NCBI GenBank assembly: GCA_965250195.1
Contig: OZ252295.1
Span: forward strand, 1,054,001 to 1,118,000
Direction of reading: 5' to 3'
DNA length: 64,000 nt
From: CAUZIR01 sp965250195
GTDB taxonomy: Bacteria; Chloroflexota; Dehalococcoidia; Lucifugimonadales; UBA2962
Shown: piece after piece, positions 55,977 to 64,000 of the stretch
Numbering within the stretch: the stretch's first letter is position 1
How the letters are laid out: each line of letters opens with the position of its first letter
Notes under the pieces: generated by a model
Databases searched by the model: none
Seen by the model: only the letters and a program-made list of their open reading frames with translations
Told to the model about the DNA's origin: nothing
Program-made: the position numbers and the translations under genes

Positions 55977-57188
55977 ATGAAACGAGCCTTCAGGAAAACA
56001 GCCAGCAAGGCCTTTGGCCCCCTTATCGCGGCGGTGCTGGTCGCATCGCTGTTGGGCGTTCCCATCGGTGCGGGCTTCCATCCCATTAGCTCCGTCAGCG
56101 CGGCTGGCCCAAGTTTGGGAATTACGTTCCAGGTCCCTCAGGGTCAATTGGTAAGGCGCGCCATCAGCGGCGAGGTGGTCTCCAAGAGCGCCTCTAGCAT
56201 GGTCGTCAGCACCAAGCACGGGAACGTCACGGTGAACCTCAATGGAGGAACGCTGGTTAACGCCCCGCCCGACAAGGACGTGGGCATCGGCGCCATCCAG
56301 GTCGGCGACAGGGTCGGCGTCTTATTGGACCGTTCCCCTTCGGCCCCGGCCCCGGCCCCCGAGCCGGACGATGGTGACACGGGTGGCGATACGACGACAA
56401 CGACGACCGACGACGGCACGGGTGGCGGTGACACCGGTGGCGACACGACAACCACGACCGACGACGGCACGACGACGACTACGGACGACGGGACCGGAGG
56501 CGAAGACGAGGAAGAGGACGAAGAGCCGGTAGTAATTGCGGCGTCCTTCCGCACCGTCACGGCGACGCGGGTGTCGATAGCCCCGGGCAAAGCCACCAGG
56601 GAGCACGAGCGCGGCGTCACCAAGTGCAAGGACGCGGGCGTACTGGAAGTCGTCGGCGAAGACGGCGAAATAACCGAGGTCGAAGACACCGACTGCAAGG
56701 GCGGCGGCGGCGGACCTGACGACTCGGTGCTCCTGAAGCGCAAAAAGAGCAGAGACTCGGACGAATTCGAGATCAGGGGCAAGAAGCCCACGGCCGACGT
56801 CGACCTGCGGATCCAGGGCATCAAGGACAAGCTGGCGTCTTTCACGGCTGACAGGTTGGAGCTAATAGAAGAGCGCGAGGCGGAGCGCGCGGAGAAAGAG
56901 CAGGCAAGAATCGACCGGCTGGAAGAAAAAGCCACAGGCCGGGCCAAGGATCTGCTCGACGACGCCGAGGACCGCAAGGGCAAGCGAAAGCGCGGAGAAG
57001 ACGTCGATGATGGTAGCGGCGGTGACGGCACCGGAGGCGATGATTCCTCCGACACCGGCCAGGGCAACTCCGGCGGCGGGGGCAATTCGGGCGGCGGCAA
57101 CTCCGGTGGCGGCAACTCGGGCGGCGGAAGCTCAGGCGGTGGAGGCAACTCGGGCGGCGGCAACTCCGGCGGCGGTAACAACAGCTAA
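55977..57188 (+). CDS. Secreted low-complexity protein with a DUF5666-like domain
   Basis: 403-aa exported protein. Signal peptide (residues 1-43), then a small beta domain, ISGEVVSKSASSMVVSTKHGNVTV...GDRVGVLLD, resembling DUF5666. A Thr/Asp/Gly-repeat region (TTTTTTDDGTGGG-type) and an acidic stretch follow, then a charged helical part (residues 290-345) and a C-terminal Gly/Ser/Asn tail with repeated NSGGG. It starts 9 bases after the DUF4382-like gene and is probably in its operon. Likely a cell-surface or matrix protein. Confidence 0.72.
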   Translation: MKRAFRKTASKAFGPLIAAVLVASLLGVPIGAGFHPISSVSAAGPSLGITFQVPQGQLVRRAISGEVVSKSASSMVVSTKHGNVTVNLNGGTLVNAPPDKDVGIGAIQVGDRVGVLLDRSPSAPAPAPEPDDGDTGGDTTTTTTDDGTGGGDTGGDTTTTTDDGTTTTTDDGTGGEDEEEDEEPVVIAASFRTVTATRVSIAPGKATREHERGVTKCKDAGVLEVVGEDGEITEVEDTDCKGGGGGPDDSVLLKRKKSRDSDEFEIRGKKPTADVDLRIQGIKDKLASFTADRLELIEEREAERAEKEQARIDRLEEKATGRAKDLLDDAEDRKGKRKRGEDVDDGSGGDGTGGDDSSDTGQGNSGGGGNSGGGNSGGGNSGGGSSGGGGNSGGGNSGGGNNS

Positions 57189-57254
57189 ACTGGGCCGCGA
57201 CAGACAGGTCGTTGCGGCGTTGCGCAGGGCACCGATAGCTCGGAGGAGATCGAT

Positions 57255-58583
57255 ATGAGTAGAGCCAAATGGGGTTTGATCGCAGTATTCGCACTCTTAC
57301 TGGTGTTCGCGGCTGGAGTACCGGCGGCATCGGCCCAGTCCGGTCCCGGTGGCCCACAGGTCATCGGCGTCTTCGGCAAGGCCGGTGACCTCGTCGTGCA
57401 CGCCTGGGTCGTCGTGCCGGTCGGCGCCAACGCCAGCGACGTCGCCCGGCAGGCCCTCGCGGGCCAGGGCGCCCGCCCGTTCACGTCCGCCGAATTCACC
57501 ACCACTGGGCTCGTCTGGAGCCAGATCGTGGATGGCACCGGGTCCATCGTGCAGAACTACAACCCGGCAAACGACCCCACCCGCAGTGGACGGGCGGCCC
57601 TGCTGGCCAGCCAGGCCACCTGGAGCGCCGTCGCCGATTCCAAATTCGCCATCGCCGATGGCGGGACCACCAACCGGTGCCCGTCTCTCGTTAAAGAGTG
57701 CCGCGGCGCGCAGTTCGAGGACGGCCTCTACGACGTCGCCTGGATGAACCTTGGTGGCTGCTGCACGCTCGGCGTCACCTGGTTCAACACGGCCAGTGAA
57801 GAGGCCGACATGGCCCTCAACACCCGGTTCGACTGGAACGGCACCTACGATGCCCAGACCGTGTTCCTGCACGAGGGCGGCCACGTCGCCGGGCTGGGTC
57901 ACTCCCAGGTCCAGTTGGCGGTCATGTTCGCGTCATATCAGGGCGTGCGCACGGCCCTGCACTCCGACGACATCGCTGGCCTGGTGGCCCTTTACCCGGC
58001 CGCACCACCTGAGCCTCCCACCACCGGCTCCATCTCCGGGACGGTGACCGACTTCGCCACCGGCCTGCCAATCGCCGGAGCCACGGTGAGCACAGATACG
58101 GGTCAGTCGGGCGACACCGGCGGCGGTGGCAACTACTCCATTTCCGACGTCCCCACTGGCGACCGCACGGTGACGGCATCCGCCCCCACGCATGGCTCAG
58201 AGGATCAGGTCGTTCCGGTCGCCGAAAACCAGACCGTCACGGCCGATTTCGCGCTGACGGAGGTAGTGGTGGGCTCGACCGTCAGCGTGACCTCGGTCAC
58301 ATACGCCACCGAGGGCGGGCGCGGGGGCGACAAGCACCTGCTCATAACAGTCGCGTTAGTGGACGATGCCGGAAACCAGGTAAGCGGTGCGTCTGTCTCC
58401 ATCAGGCTGAGCAGGAACGGATCGCTGGACGCAACCGGGACCGGCACGACAGGCTCCGGCGGCACCGTTACGTTCAGCCGTAAGAATGCCCGGTCCGGTG
58501 ACTACACAACGGAGGTGACCGACGTTACCGCTGCCGGGCTGAACTGGGACGGGATGACACCTGCCAAAGCCTTTACCAAGTAA
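57255..58583 (+). CDS. Secreted matrixin-like zinc metalloprotease
   Basis: 442-aa exported protease. Signal peptide (1-27), zinc site HEGGHVAGLGH (His206, Glu207, His210, His216), and Met-turn VMFASY about 8 residues later. A carboxypeptidase-regulatory-like beta domain (SGTVTDFATGLPIAGATV) at about 257-330 and an Ig-like domain at about 340-430 follow. No obvious propeptide Cys switch. Third gene of the secreted-protein block, with a terminator after it. Confidence 0.85.
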   Translation: MSRAKWGLIAVFALLLVFAAGVPAASAQSGPGGPQVIGVFGKAGDLVVHAWVVVPVGANASDVARQALAGQGARPFTSAEFTTTGLVWSQIVDGTGSIVQNYNPANDPTRSGRAALLASQATWSAVADSKFAIADGGTTNRCPSLVKECRGAQFEDGLYDVAWMNLGGCCTLGVTWFNTASEEADMALNTRFDWNGTYDAQTVFLHEGGHVAGLGHSQVQLAVMFASYQGVRTALHSDDIAGLVALYPAAPPEPPTTGSISGTVTDFATGLPIAGATVSTDTGQSGDTGGGGNYSISDVPTGDRTVTASAPTHGSEDQVVPVAENQTVTADFALTEVVVGSTVSVTSVTYATEGGRGGDKHLLITVALVDDAGNQVSGASVSIRLSRNGSLDATGTGTTGSGGTVTFSRKNARSGDYTTEVTDVTAAGLNWDGMTPAKAFTK

Positions 58584-58603
58584 ACGAGTTTTCTTCGGAA
58601 TGC

Positions 58604-58640
58604 AAAAAGCCCCTGGCCACACGGTCAGGGGCTTTTGTTT
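58604..58640 (+). terminator. Rho-independent terminator after the metalloprotease gene
   Basis: 14-bp stem (58605-58618 with 58623-58636, one G-T pair) and a T-rich tail. The A run on the 5' side also makes it usable in the other direction. Confidence 0.88.
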
Positions 58641-58746
58641 TACCTGCGCTCGGTCAGCCCGCGTCGCTCATCGGCTCCAGTCTGGCTTCGCGGTGGCGCT
58701 CGGTCCGGCGCCGTTCGTGGCTAGGGGGGAGTGATATATTCCCCGA

Positions 58747-59673
58747 ATGCGGATCGCACTGATCGGCCAATCGGCATTCGGCGAGGCGGTGCTCAAGGCA
58801 CTGGTGGAGCGCGGCGAGGAAGTCGTCGGCGTCTTCAGTCCGCCCCAGGCCGAGGGCAGGCCGCCCGACCCAATTACCACTGCCGCCGGTGAGGCCGACA
58901 TCCCTGTTCACCAATTCGACCGCATGCGCCACGCCGACGCCATCGCTGCGTTTCAGGGCCTTTCGGCAGACCTGGGCGTAATGGCCTTCGTCACCGACAT
59001 CGTCCCGGACGAAATACTCGAGGACCCGAAACTGGGGACCATCCAGTACCATCCCTCGCTGTTGCCGTTGCACCGGGGCCCCAGTTCCATCAACTGGGCG
59101 GTGATACAGGGCGACGCAACTACCGGGCTGACCATTTTCTGGCCCGACAAGGGGCTCGATACGGGGCCCGTCCTGTTGCAGAAACAGGTCGAAATCGGCC
59201 CAAACGACACCACCGGCTCCCTCTATTTTGAAAAACTCTTCCCTTTGGGAGTCGAGGCAATGGTGGAGTCGGTCGCGCTGGTGCGCGAGGGCAAGGCTCC
59301 CAGAATCGAGCAGGACCATTCGGCCGCGACCTACGAGGGTTGGTGCAAGGCGTCCGACGTCGCCATCGATTGGGGCAGGCCGGTCCGTGATGTGCACAAC
59401 CTGATACGAGGCAGCGACCCATCTCCTGGCTCGGGCACTGCCTATGACGGCGCTGAAATCCGGTTTTATCGCACGACCCGGCAGGATGGCGATACCGGTC
59501 GTGGGGCGGGCGAAGTAATGGCAGTCGACGAAGACGGCTTCACCGTGGCCGCTATCGGGGGCTCGCTGACAGTCCGCCGGGTAAAGCCCGCCGGCCAAAA
59601 GAAGCTATCGGCGGGTGAGTGGGCCAAGGCCGTCGGCCTCAAGCCCGGCGACCGATTCGGGACCGAGGCATGA
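58747..59673 (+). CDS. Formyltransferase-fold protein (formyl-THF hydrolase domain-like)
   Basis: 308-aa protein. Formyl-transferase fold with catalytic block HPSLLPLHRGPSSINWAVIQGD and DTGPVLLQKQ, plus ATYEGWCK and VHNLIRG. It is closer to the N-terminal hydrolase domain of 10-formyltetrahydrofolate dehydrogenase (ALDH1L1) than to methionyl-tRNA formyltransferase. It is translationally coupled to the nitrile hydratase beta subunit (ATGA overlap), so the formyl chemistry may serve the same pathway, for example a one-carbon or formamide-type step. Confidence 0.78.
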   Translation: MRIALIGQSAFGEAVLKALVERGEEVVGVFSPPQAEGRPPDPITTAAGEADIPVHQFDRMRHADAIAAFQGLSADLGVMAFVTDIVPDEILEDPKLGTIQYHPSLLPLHRGPSSINWAVIQGDATTGLTIFWPDKGLDTGPVLLQKQVEIGPNDTTGSLYFEKLFPLGVEAMVESVALVREGKAPRIEQDHSAATYEGWCKASDVAIDWGRPVRDVHNLIRGSDPSPGSGTAYDGAEIRFYRTTRQDGDTGRGAGEVMAVDEDGFTVAAIGGSLTVRRVKPAGQKKLSAGEWAKAVGLKPGDRFGTEA

Positions 59674-60353
59674 ACGGCGTACACGACATGGGCGGCATGC
59701 ACGGCTTCGGCCCCGTCCCCATCGAGCGGGACGAGTCGGTGTTCCACGCCGAGTGGGAGCGCCGCGTCTTCGGCATGTCGCTGGTCCTCGTGCGCAAGAT
59801 GCGTTCCAGTGGCCCGCAGGTTCGCAGTGCGATAGAGGTCCTGCCGCCAGAGGTATACCTTCGCGCCTCGTATTACGAAAAATGGCTTCGGTCGAAAGAG
59901 ATCATCCTGGACCAGGCCGGGCTCATCGACCTGGCCGAGTTGGACGCCCGCGCCCGCCATTTTGCCGACAACCCCGAAGAGCAGCCCGTTCGCCGGGAAG
60001 ACCCGGACGATCTTCGAGCCACCCGCAGGCAGTTGGAAGGTCGCTACCCCGCCCGGCTCGATGTGCCCATTGAACCGGGATACTCGGCTGGAGATACTGT
60101 GAAAATTCGAAAAATCAACCCGACGGGCCACACCCGCGTCCCTCGCTACGCTCGCGGGCGGGTGGGAACCATCGCCCGTTACCACGGGGTGCACGACTTT
60201 GAAGATGCAGGCCGACCTGACCTTCCCGAGCGCCAACCGGTGTACTCGGTCAGGTTCGAGGCTGCCGAACTGTGGGGCGACGCCGCGGACGGCCGGGGAG
60301 CCGTCTACCTCGACATGTGGGAAAGCCACCTCGCAAGACCGGACAAAGACTAG
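59670..60353 (+). CDS. Nitrile hydratase beta subunit
   Basis: 227-aa beta subunit: N-terminal MNGVHDMGGMHGFGPV, FHAEWERRVFGMSL, YYEKWL, and a C-terminal SH3-like domain with PGHTRVPRYARGRVG. The ATG overlaps the formyltransferase gene stop. Beta before alpha is the gene order of cobalt-type enzymes. Confidence 0.9.
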   Translation: MNGVHDMGGMHGFGPVPIERDESVFHAEWERRVFGMSLVLVRKMRSSGPQVRSAIEVLPPEVYLRASYYEKWLRSKEIILDQAGLIDLAELDARARHFADNPEEQPVRREDPDDLRATRRQLEGRYPARLDVPIEPGYSAGDTVKIRKINPTGHTRVPRYARGRVGTIARYHGVHDFEDAGRPDLPERQPVYSVRFEAAELWGDAADGRGAVYLDMWESHLARPDKD

Positions 60354-60362
60354 GAGGCGAAA

Positions 60363-60971
60363 ATGGGATACGGCCACGAGCACGCCCAGGACTGGGCCGC
60401 GATAAGAACAAAAGCGCTCGAATCGCTACTGGTGGACAAGGGCATACTGAGCACCGACTCCATCGACGAGGTCGTGCGCACCTACGAGCAGGACATCGGC
60501 CCCATGAATGGAGCCAGGGTAGTCGCCCGCGCCTGGGCGGACCCCGAGTACAAGGCGCGGCTGTTGGCCGACGGCACCGCCGCGATCGACGAGATGGGCT
60601 ACGGCGGCATGGAGGGCGGCCAGCTAGTCGTCTCGGAAAACACGCCTGACGTGCACAACGTCGTGGTCTGCACATTATGCTCGTGTTATCCATGGCCAGT
60701 GTTGGGCCTGCCGCCCACCTGGTACAAGTCATCGGCGTACCGCTCCCGCGTCGTGATCGAGCCAAGGGCCGTGCTTTCCGAGTTCGGCCTGGTAGTAGAC
60801 GAAGACACCGAGCTGCGGGTGTGGGACAGCAACTCCCAGGTCCGCTACATGGTCCTGCCCCGGAGGCCGGAAGGAACGGACGGCTGGACGCAGGAGCAAC
60901 TCGCAGAGCTGGTGACGAGGGACTCTATGATCGGTGTGGCCACCGTGACAGAGCCGGCTGGCGTGGCATGA
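60363..60971 (+). CDS. Nitrile hydratase alpha subunit (cobalt type)
   Basis: 202-aa alpha subunit. Metal centre CTLCSC at residues 103-108, with Thr and a following YPW that favour cobalt over iron. Hydrates nitriles to amides. AGGAGG ribosome site 8 bases upstream. Its stop overlaps the accessory gene start (ATGA). Confidence 0.92.
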   Translation: MGYGHEHAQDWAAIRTKALESLLVDKGILSTDSIDEVVRTYEQDIGPMNGARVVARAWADPEYKARLLADGTAAIDEMGYGGMEGGQLVVSENTPDVHNVVVCTLCSCYPWPVLGLPPTWYKSSAYRSRVVIEPRAVLSEFGLVVDEDTELRVWDSNSQVRYMVLPRRPEGTDGWTQEQLAELVTRDSMIGVATVTEPAGVA

Positions 60972-61333
60972 CGGCCGAAGAGGCGCTGGACCGGCGCATC
61001 TCCAACATGGACGGCGATTCGGCGCTGCCCCGCAGCAACGGGGAACTGGTCTTCGACTCGCCTTGGGAGAGCAGGGCGTTCGGCATCGCGGTGGCGCTGC
61101 ACGGCGACCGCCGCTTCGACTGGGAAGAGTTCCGGCCCGAGTTGATCGACGAGATCACTCGGGCGGACGCCGGGGCGTCCCAGTCGCCCCAGGCAGAGGG
61201 GACCTCCTACTACGAGCGCTGGCTCAAGTCCCTGGAGAGCGTGCTGGTCGCCCGAGGGCTCTTGAGCAGGGCTGAAGTCGAGGGCAGGGCGGCAGAATAC
61301 GCATCCGGCGCCCGCTCTGACGATGACCACTGA
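60968..61333 (+). CDS. Nitrile hydratase accessory protein (p14K-like)
   Basis: 121-aa protein resembling the N-terminal half of the beta subunit: LVFDSPWESRAFGIAVAL, YYERWL.SLE. This is the form of activators that deliver cobalt to the alpha subunit by subunit exchange. ATG at 60968 overlaps the alpha stop; the open frame upstream is a shadow. Confidence 0.82.
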   Translation: MTAEEALDRRISNMDGDSALPRSNGELVFDSPWESRAFGIAVALHGDRRFDWEEFRPELIDEITRADAGASQSPQAEGTSYYERWLKSLESVLVARGLLSRAEVEGRAAEYASGARSDDDH

Positions 61334-61417
61334 CGTCGCCTCTGACAGGCAACCCGCGCTAAAGGGCACCCGTCTCCGATGGGAAAGCGGGCCGAATAGG
61401 GGTATGCTGTATTCGTA

Positions 61418-62683
61418 TTGAATTTGCTCAGCAGCATCTTCGGCGGTAAGAACGGCCAATCCGCGGGCTCTAGCTCGCGCACCACTGGCCTCTACGTCGA
61501 TATCGAAAACCTTCAGGAAGACGCTAAGTCGCTGGTCAGCGCTTTGTTCAATTCCTGGCCTGAATCATTCCCGCGACCGGGCCTGATAACCCTCTACGTG
61601 CCTGCGGATCAGGCCGAGTTGTGGAGGATGTGGGGCATCACCCAGTTCAAAGACGCCCAGGTCAGAGTCCGCGGCATCCAGCGCTTCGCCGGGCACCTTT
61701 CCAAGAACTCTGCGGACCTGGCCATCGCCACCGACGCCGTCTCCGACTACGTCCGCAACCGGGTCGGGCACGTCGCGGTCTTCAGTGACGACAGCGACTT
61801 CATGTCCCTCTACGTAAAAATCCGTGAAGAGTCTGGAGAGGGAGCGACCGGCGAGACGCCGTTCCTGTGGGTACTGACCGACCGCCGAGGCACCAAGTCC
61901 TTCAACATCCGGCGCTACTTCCCCAACGAGCACATTTTCGTAGTGCGGTCTGTGGGCTACCAGGGTGGCCAGTCCGACAGGCCCGCTCCATCTCGATCTC
62001 GCTCGGGCGCCTACAGTTCGCCGCAGCGCTCCGGTGGTGGGCCGTATGCCCCTGCGAGGGCCTCGGCGCGGGCACCGGCGAGAGCGCCGGCCAGGAGCCG
62101 AAGCGAGCCCCGCCCGCGCAGGTCTCCTGCACCTGTGGCCGACCCGGCGGCAGACAGGGCGATAGCCGAGGCCATCGTCGAAAAAATGGCGGTGGGCTAC
62201 TTTAAGAGCACCGACTGCCAGTCGCTGGTGCGCAGCATGTACCCCGACCATCCCCTGGCTCACGCCAGCAGTGGGGTAGTAGGGCAACGATTCGTAAAAA
62301 ACATCCTGCCGCTGCTGTTGGATCTCGGCGTTACCGAGCCCAACCCCAACCGGCGTCCTCGACGCTTCCAGATAACCGAAGAGTCCAAAGACAAGGTCCG
62401 CGGTCGCACCGGCGGCCGCACCGGCGACGGGGGAAATGGCTCCAGCTACGGTTCCGGGTCCAGTTCCATCCCCAGTCCAGATACGGGCACCGGCTCCCGC
62501 TACGGCTCCAGTTCGGGTAGCGGATCCGACTACGGTTCTGGCTCCAGCTCGGACACCGGTTCCAGCTACAGCTCCGGTTTGGGAACCGGCACCAGCTATG
62601 GTCCCGATTCGGGCAGCGGCTCCAGCTACGGTCCCGGATCGGGCACCGGATCGGGCTACGGCTCGCGCTTCGACGACCGCTAG
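61418..62683 (+). CDS. NYN-domain protein with OST-HTH-like and Ser/Gly-rich tail
   Basis: 421-aa predicted RNA-processing protein. NYN (PIN-like) domain at about residues 25-180: GLYVDIENL, ADLAIATDAV and FSDDSDFMSL supply the acidic residues of the nuclease site. A Ser/Pro/Arg linker follows, then a winged-helix, OST-HTH/LOTUS-like domain at about 240-330 (ADRAIAEAIVEKM...QITEE). The C-terminal 90 residues are a Ser/Gly/Tyr repeat (YGSGSS-type). TTG start at 61418. Confidence 0.78.
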   Translation: MNLLSSIFGGKNGQSAGSSSRTTGLYVDIENLQEDAKSLVSALFNSWPESFPRPGLITLYVPADQAELWRMWGITQFKDAQVRVRGIQRFAGHLSKNSADLAIATDAVSDYVRNRVGHVAVFSDDSDFMSLYVKIREESGEGATGETPFLWVLTDRRGTKSFNIRRYFPNEHIFVVRSVGYQGGQSDRPAPSRSRSGAYSSPQRSGGGPYAPARASARAPARAPARSRSEPRPRRSPAPVADPAADRAIAEAIVEKMAVGYFKSTDCQSLVRSMYPDHPLAHASSGVVGQRFVKNILPLLLDLGVTEPNPNRRPRRFQITEESKDKVRGRTGGRTGDGGNGSSYGSGSSSIPSPDTGTGSRYGSSSGSGSDYGSGSSSDTGSSYSSGLGTGTSYGPDSGSGSSYGPGSGTGSGYGSRFDDR

Positions 62684-62741
62684 CCCCCCGGGCTACCAGT
62701 TCCCCGGGTTTTGGCCCACCTTCTTCTAAGCCCTTGGGCTG

Positions 62742-63659
62742 TCAGTCCTCGTCCGGTACGCTGTCGCTCTCGGACTCGTCAAACCTGCTACCAAGCTGGG
62801 TCAGGAACCTCTCCACCTCCGGTGGCAGCTTTGCCTGCGCCTCCGTCTCGGTAGCCTGATCGCCGTGCGTGCGGTCGTAATAGCTCTCCAGCTGCCCGAT
62901 GAGCGTCTTGACGTCCGGGTTGTTCTCGGCCGCGCGGCCGATCTCCGTGTACTGACGCTCGCCCTCGGTCGAGTCGGCCAGCTCGTCCGGCAGGCCGTAG
63001 ATCGCGCCCAGGCGCTGCAGCAGCCGGGTCGCGCCCACGCGGTCGTCGTCCAGCCGGGCGTACTGCGGCACATGCACCATCAGGCTGGACACGTCCGCTC
63101 CCGCAATGCGCATCTCTTCAGCCACCTGGTTCACGATTCTCGTCGGTCCCTGATACGTGCTTTGTCGAGACGTTACCAACTTGCCTGCCAACCCGTACTG
63201 CGGTTCCGTAAGCGTCCCGGTCACAATCAGCGGCCGGGTATGCGGCACCGAGTCGTACATGCCGCCGATCCGGCAGTACTCGGTCACCTGGAAGTGCGTT
63301 AGCAATTCGGTAATGCCGTCGGCGTAGTCCTCGCCCAGGGCGTGCGGCTCCCGTATGTGCAGCAGCAGCAATGGCCGACCGAGCGCCTCGGCCTCGATGT
63401 AATTCACCACCGTATTCGGCACGGTGAAGGTTCGCTCCCCGGCCGAGAAGCCCATGCGGGGACGATAGCGTGTGAAGTCGAAGAAATTTCCCGGTCGCGC
63501 CAGGCGGCCCAGCTCCTTCGCACCGAAGTGGTTCTCCAGCTTGCGCAGCGCCAGCGTGCCCACGCGGCCGACGTCTATCCACGGCCGGAGCATGGCAATC
63601 GCAATGGTGTTGCTCAGCTCCGGCGCCGGTTCAGCGATCCCGAACGGGCCTATCCGCAT
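62742..63659 (-). CDS. PAC2-family protein
   Basis: 305-aa PAC2-domain protein (fold of proteasome assembly chaperones). Similar proteins are widespread in actinobacteria and Chloroflexota near proteasome or cell-division genes, but no proteasome gene is in view. Features: FFDFTRYRP, EPHALGEDYADGI, GGMYDSVPHTRP, VHVPQY. It probably acts as an assembly or ligase-like factor; the role is inferred from family only. Confidence 0.8.
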   Translation of the reverse strand: MRIGPFGIAEPAPELSNTIAIAMLRPWIDVGRVGTLALRKLENHFGAKELGRLARPGNFFDFTRYRPRMGFSAGERTFTVPNTVVNYIEAEALGRPLLLLHIREPHALGEDYADGITELLTHFQVTEYCRIGGMYDSVPHTRPLIVTGTLTEPQYGLAGKLVTSRQSTYQGPTRIVNQVAEEMRIAGADVSSLMVHVPQYARLDDDRVGATRLLQRLGAIYGLPDELADSTEGERQYTEIGRAAENNPDVKTLIGQLESYYDRTHGDQATETEAQAKLPPEVERFLTQLGSRFDESESDSVPDED

Positions 63660-63712
63660 GGCGCTATCTTACCCCTTCAGCCCTGAGTCTAACCGGCCCT
63701 TTTGTTATGGGA

Positions 63713-64000
63713 CTAAACGTCCCGGGCCCCTCCCCACAAACCGGCGGTGAGGCCGCCGTCCGCCACCAGGGCATGGCCGACCACATAAGACGCCCCGTCC
63801 GAGCACAGCCAGACCGCTATCTCCGCCTGCTCGTCCGCGGTAGACACCCGGCCATTGGGGTGCAGAGCGTCCACTTCGGCCTGATGCTCCCGGTACCCGT
63901 CGAACAGCCGGTCGAACATCTCCGTCTCGACACTGCCGGGACACAGCGCGTTAATCCTTATCCCCCTGGCCGCGTACTCCAGCGCCGCCGACTTGGTCAG
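63713..64000 (-). CDS. Short-chain dehydrogenase, 3' end (partial at right edge)
   Basis: C-terminal part of a classical SDR: LTKSAALEYAARGIRINALCPGSVET, then DEQAEIAVWLCSDGASYVVGHALVADGG. The YxxxK site is just beyond the edge, with the K of LTKSA visible as the residue after it. Different from the SDR at 14913. Confidence 0.85.
   Translation of the reverse strand: MTKSAALEYAARGIRINALCPGSVETEMFDRLFDGYREHQAEVDALHPNGRVSTADEQAEIAVWLCSDGASYVVGHALVADGGLTAGLWGGARDV

Overview
This 64 kb window is a gene-dense, GC-rich bacterial chromosome segment. I infer a member of the Chloroflexota, probably from the Dehalococcoidia/SAR202 side. The reasons are the mix of secreted DUF-type and kelch lipoproteins, many TTG/GTG starts, expanded families of PLP aminotransferases, SDRs and MaoC hydratases, and a Bacillus-type PyrR attenuator. 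No rRNA, tRNA or CRISPR array was seen. The taxon is an inference, not a reading.

Left end (1-5 kb): a two-component operon on the minus strand. The OmpR-type response regulator is split by a complete 2.9 kb IS1595-like element (1576-4482) with 31-bp inverted repeats and a perfect 8-bp target duplication. The sensor kinase follows and runs off the left edge. The element carries a frameshifted transposase and three cargo genes: a beta-class DNA methyltransferase, a BglII-type restriction endonuclease and a small zinc-ribbon protein. It is in effect a mobile restriction-modification system.

5-25.6 kb: mostly housekeeping. It holds a secreted protein, a PuuE-like polysaccharide deacetylase, an alpha/beta hydrolase, a META lipoprotein, uvrA, rpsU, a DegQ-like protease, two orotate phosphoribosyltransferase paralogues, an SDR-nadD-obg group, dnaA, an inositol-phosphatase-family gene, a kelch lipoprotein, an MFS transporter and two HAD phosphatases, one of them with a nonsense codon. 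A roughly 53-bp dispersed repeat lies in several intergenic gaps.

25.7-36 kb: an array of six diverged fold-type IV PLP aminotransferases (about 300 aa each) on the plus strand. They are interleaved with a small receiver-like protein, MaoC-type hydratases, a thiolase, an ArsR regulator and an MFS transporter. Several genes here carry single lesions: a stop in the MFS gene and 1-base deletions in one MaoC gene and one aminotransferase.

36-50 kb: a CYTH protein, an SbcC/Rad50 ATPase, an S9 peptidase and an aldo/keto reductase, then the pyrimidine operon pyrR-pyrB-pyrC-carA-carB. Its genes overlap by 4 bases each and are preceded by a PyrR attenuator.

50-64 kb: a GNAT acetyltransferase, a complex-I-type epimerase, folC and fabF; a block of secreted proteins (DUF4382-like with a frameshift, a low-complexity DUF5666-like protein, a matrixin metalloprotease); a cobalt-type nitrile hydratase operon led by a formyl-THF hydrolase-like gene; an NYN-domain protein; a PAC2 protein; and the end of an SDR gene at the right edge.
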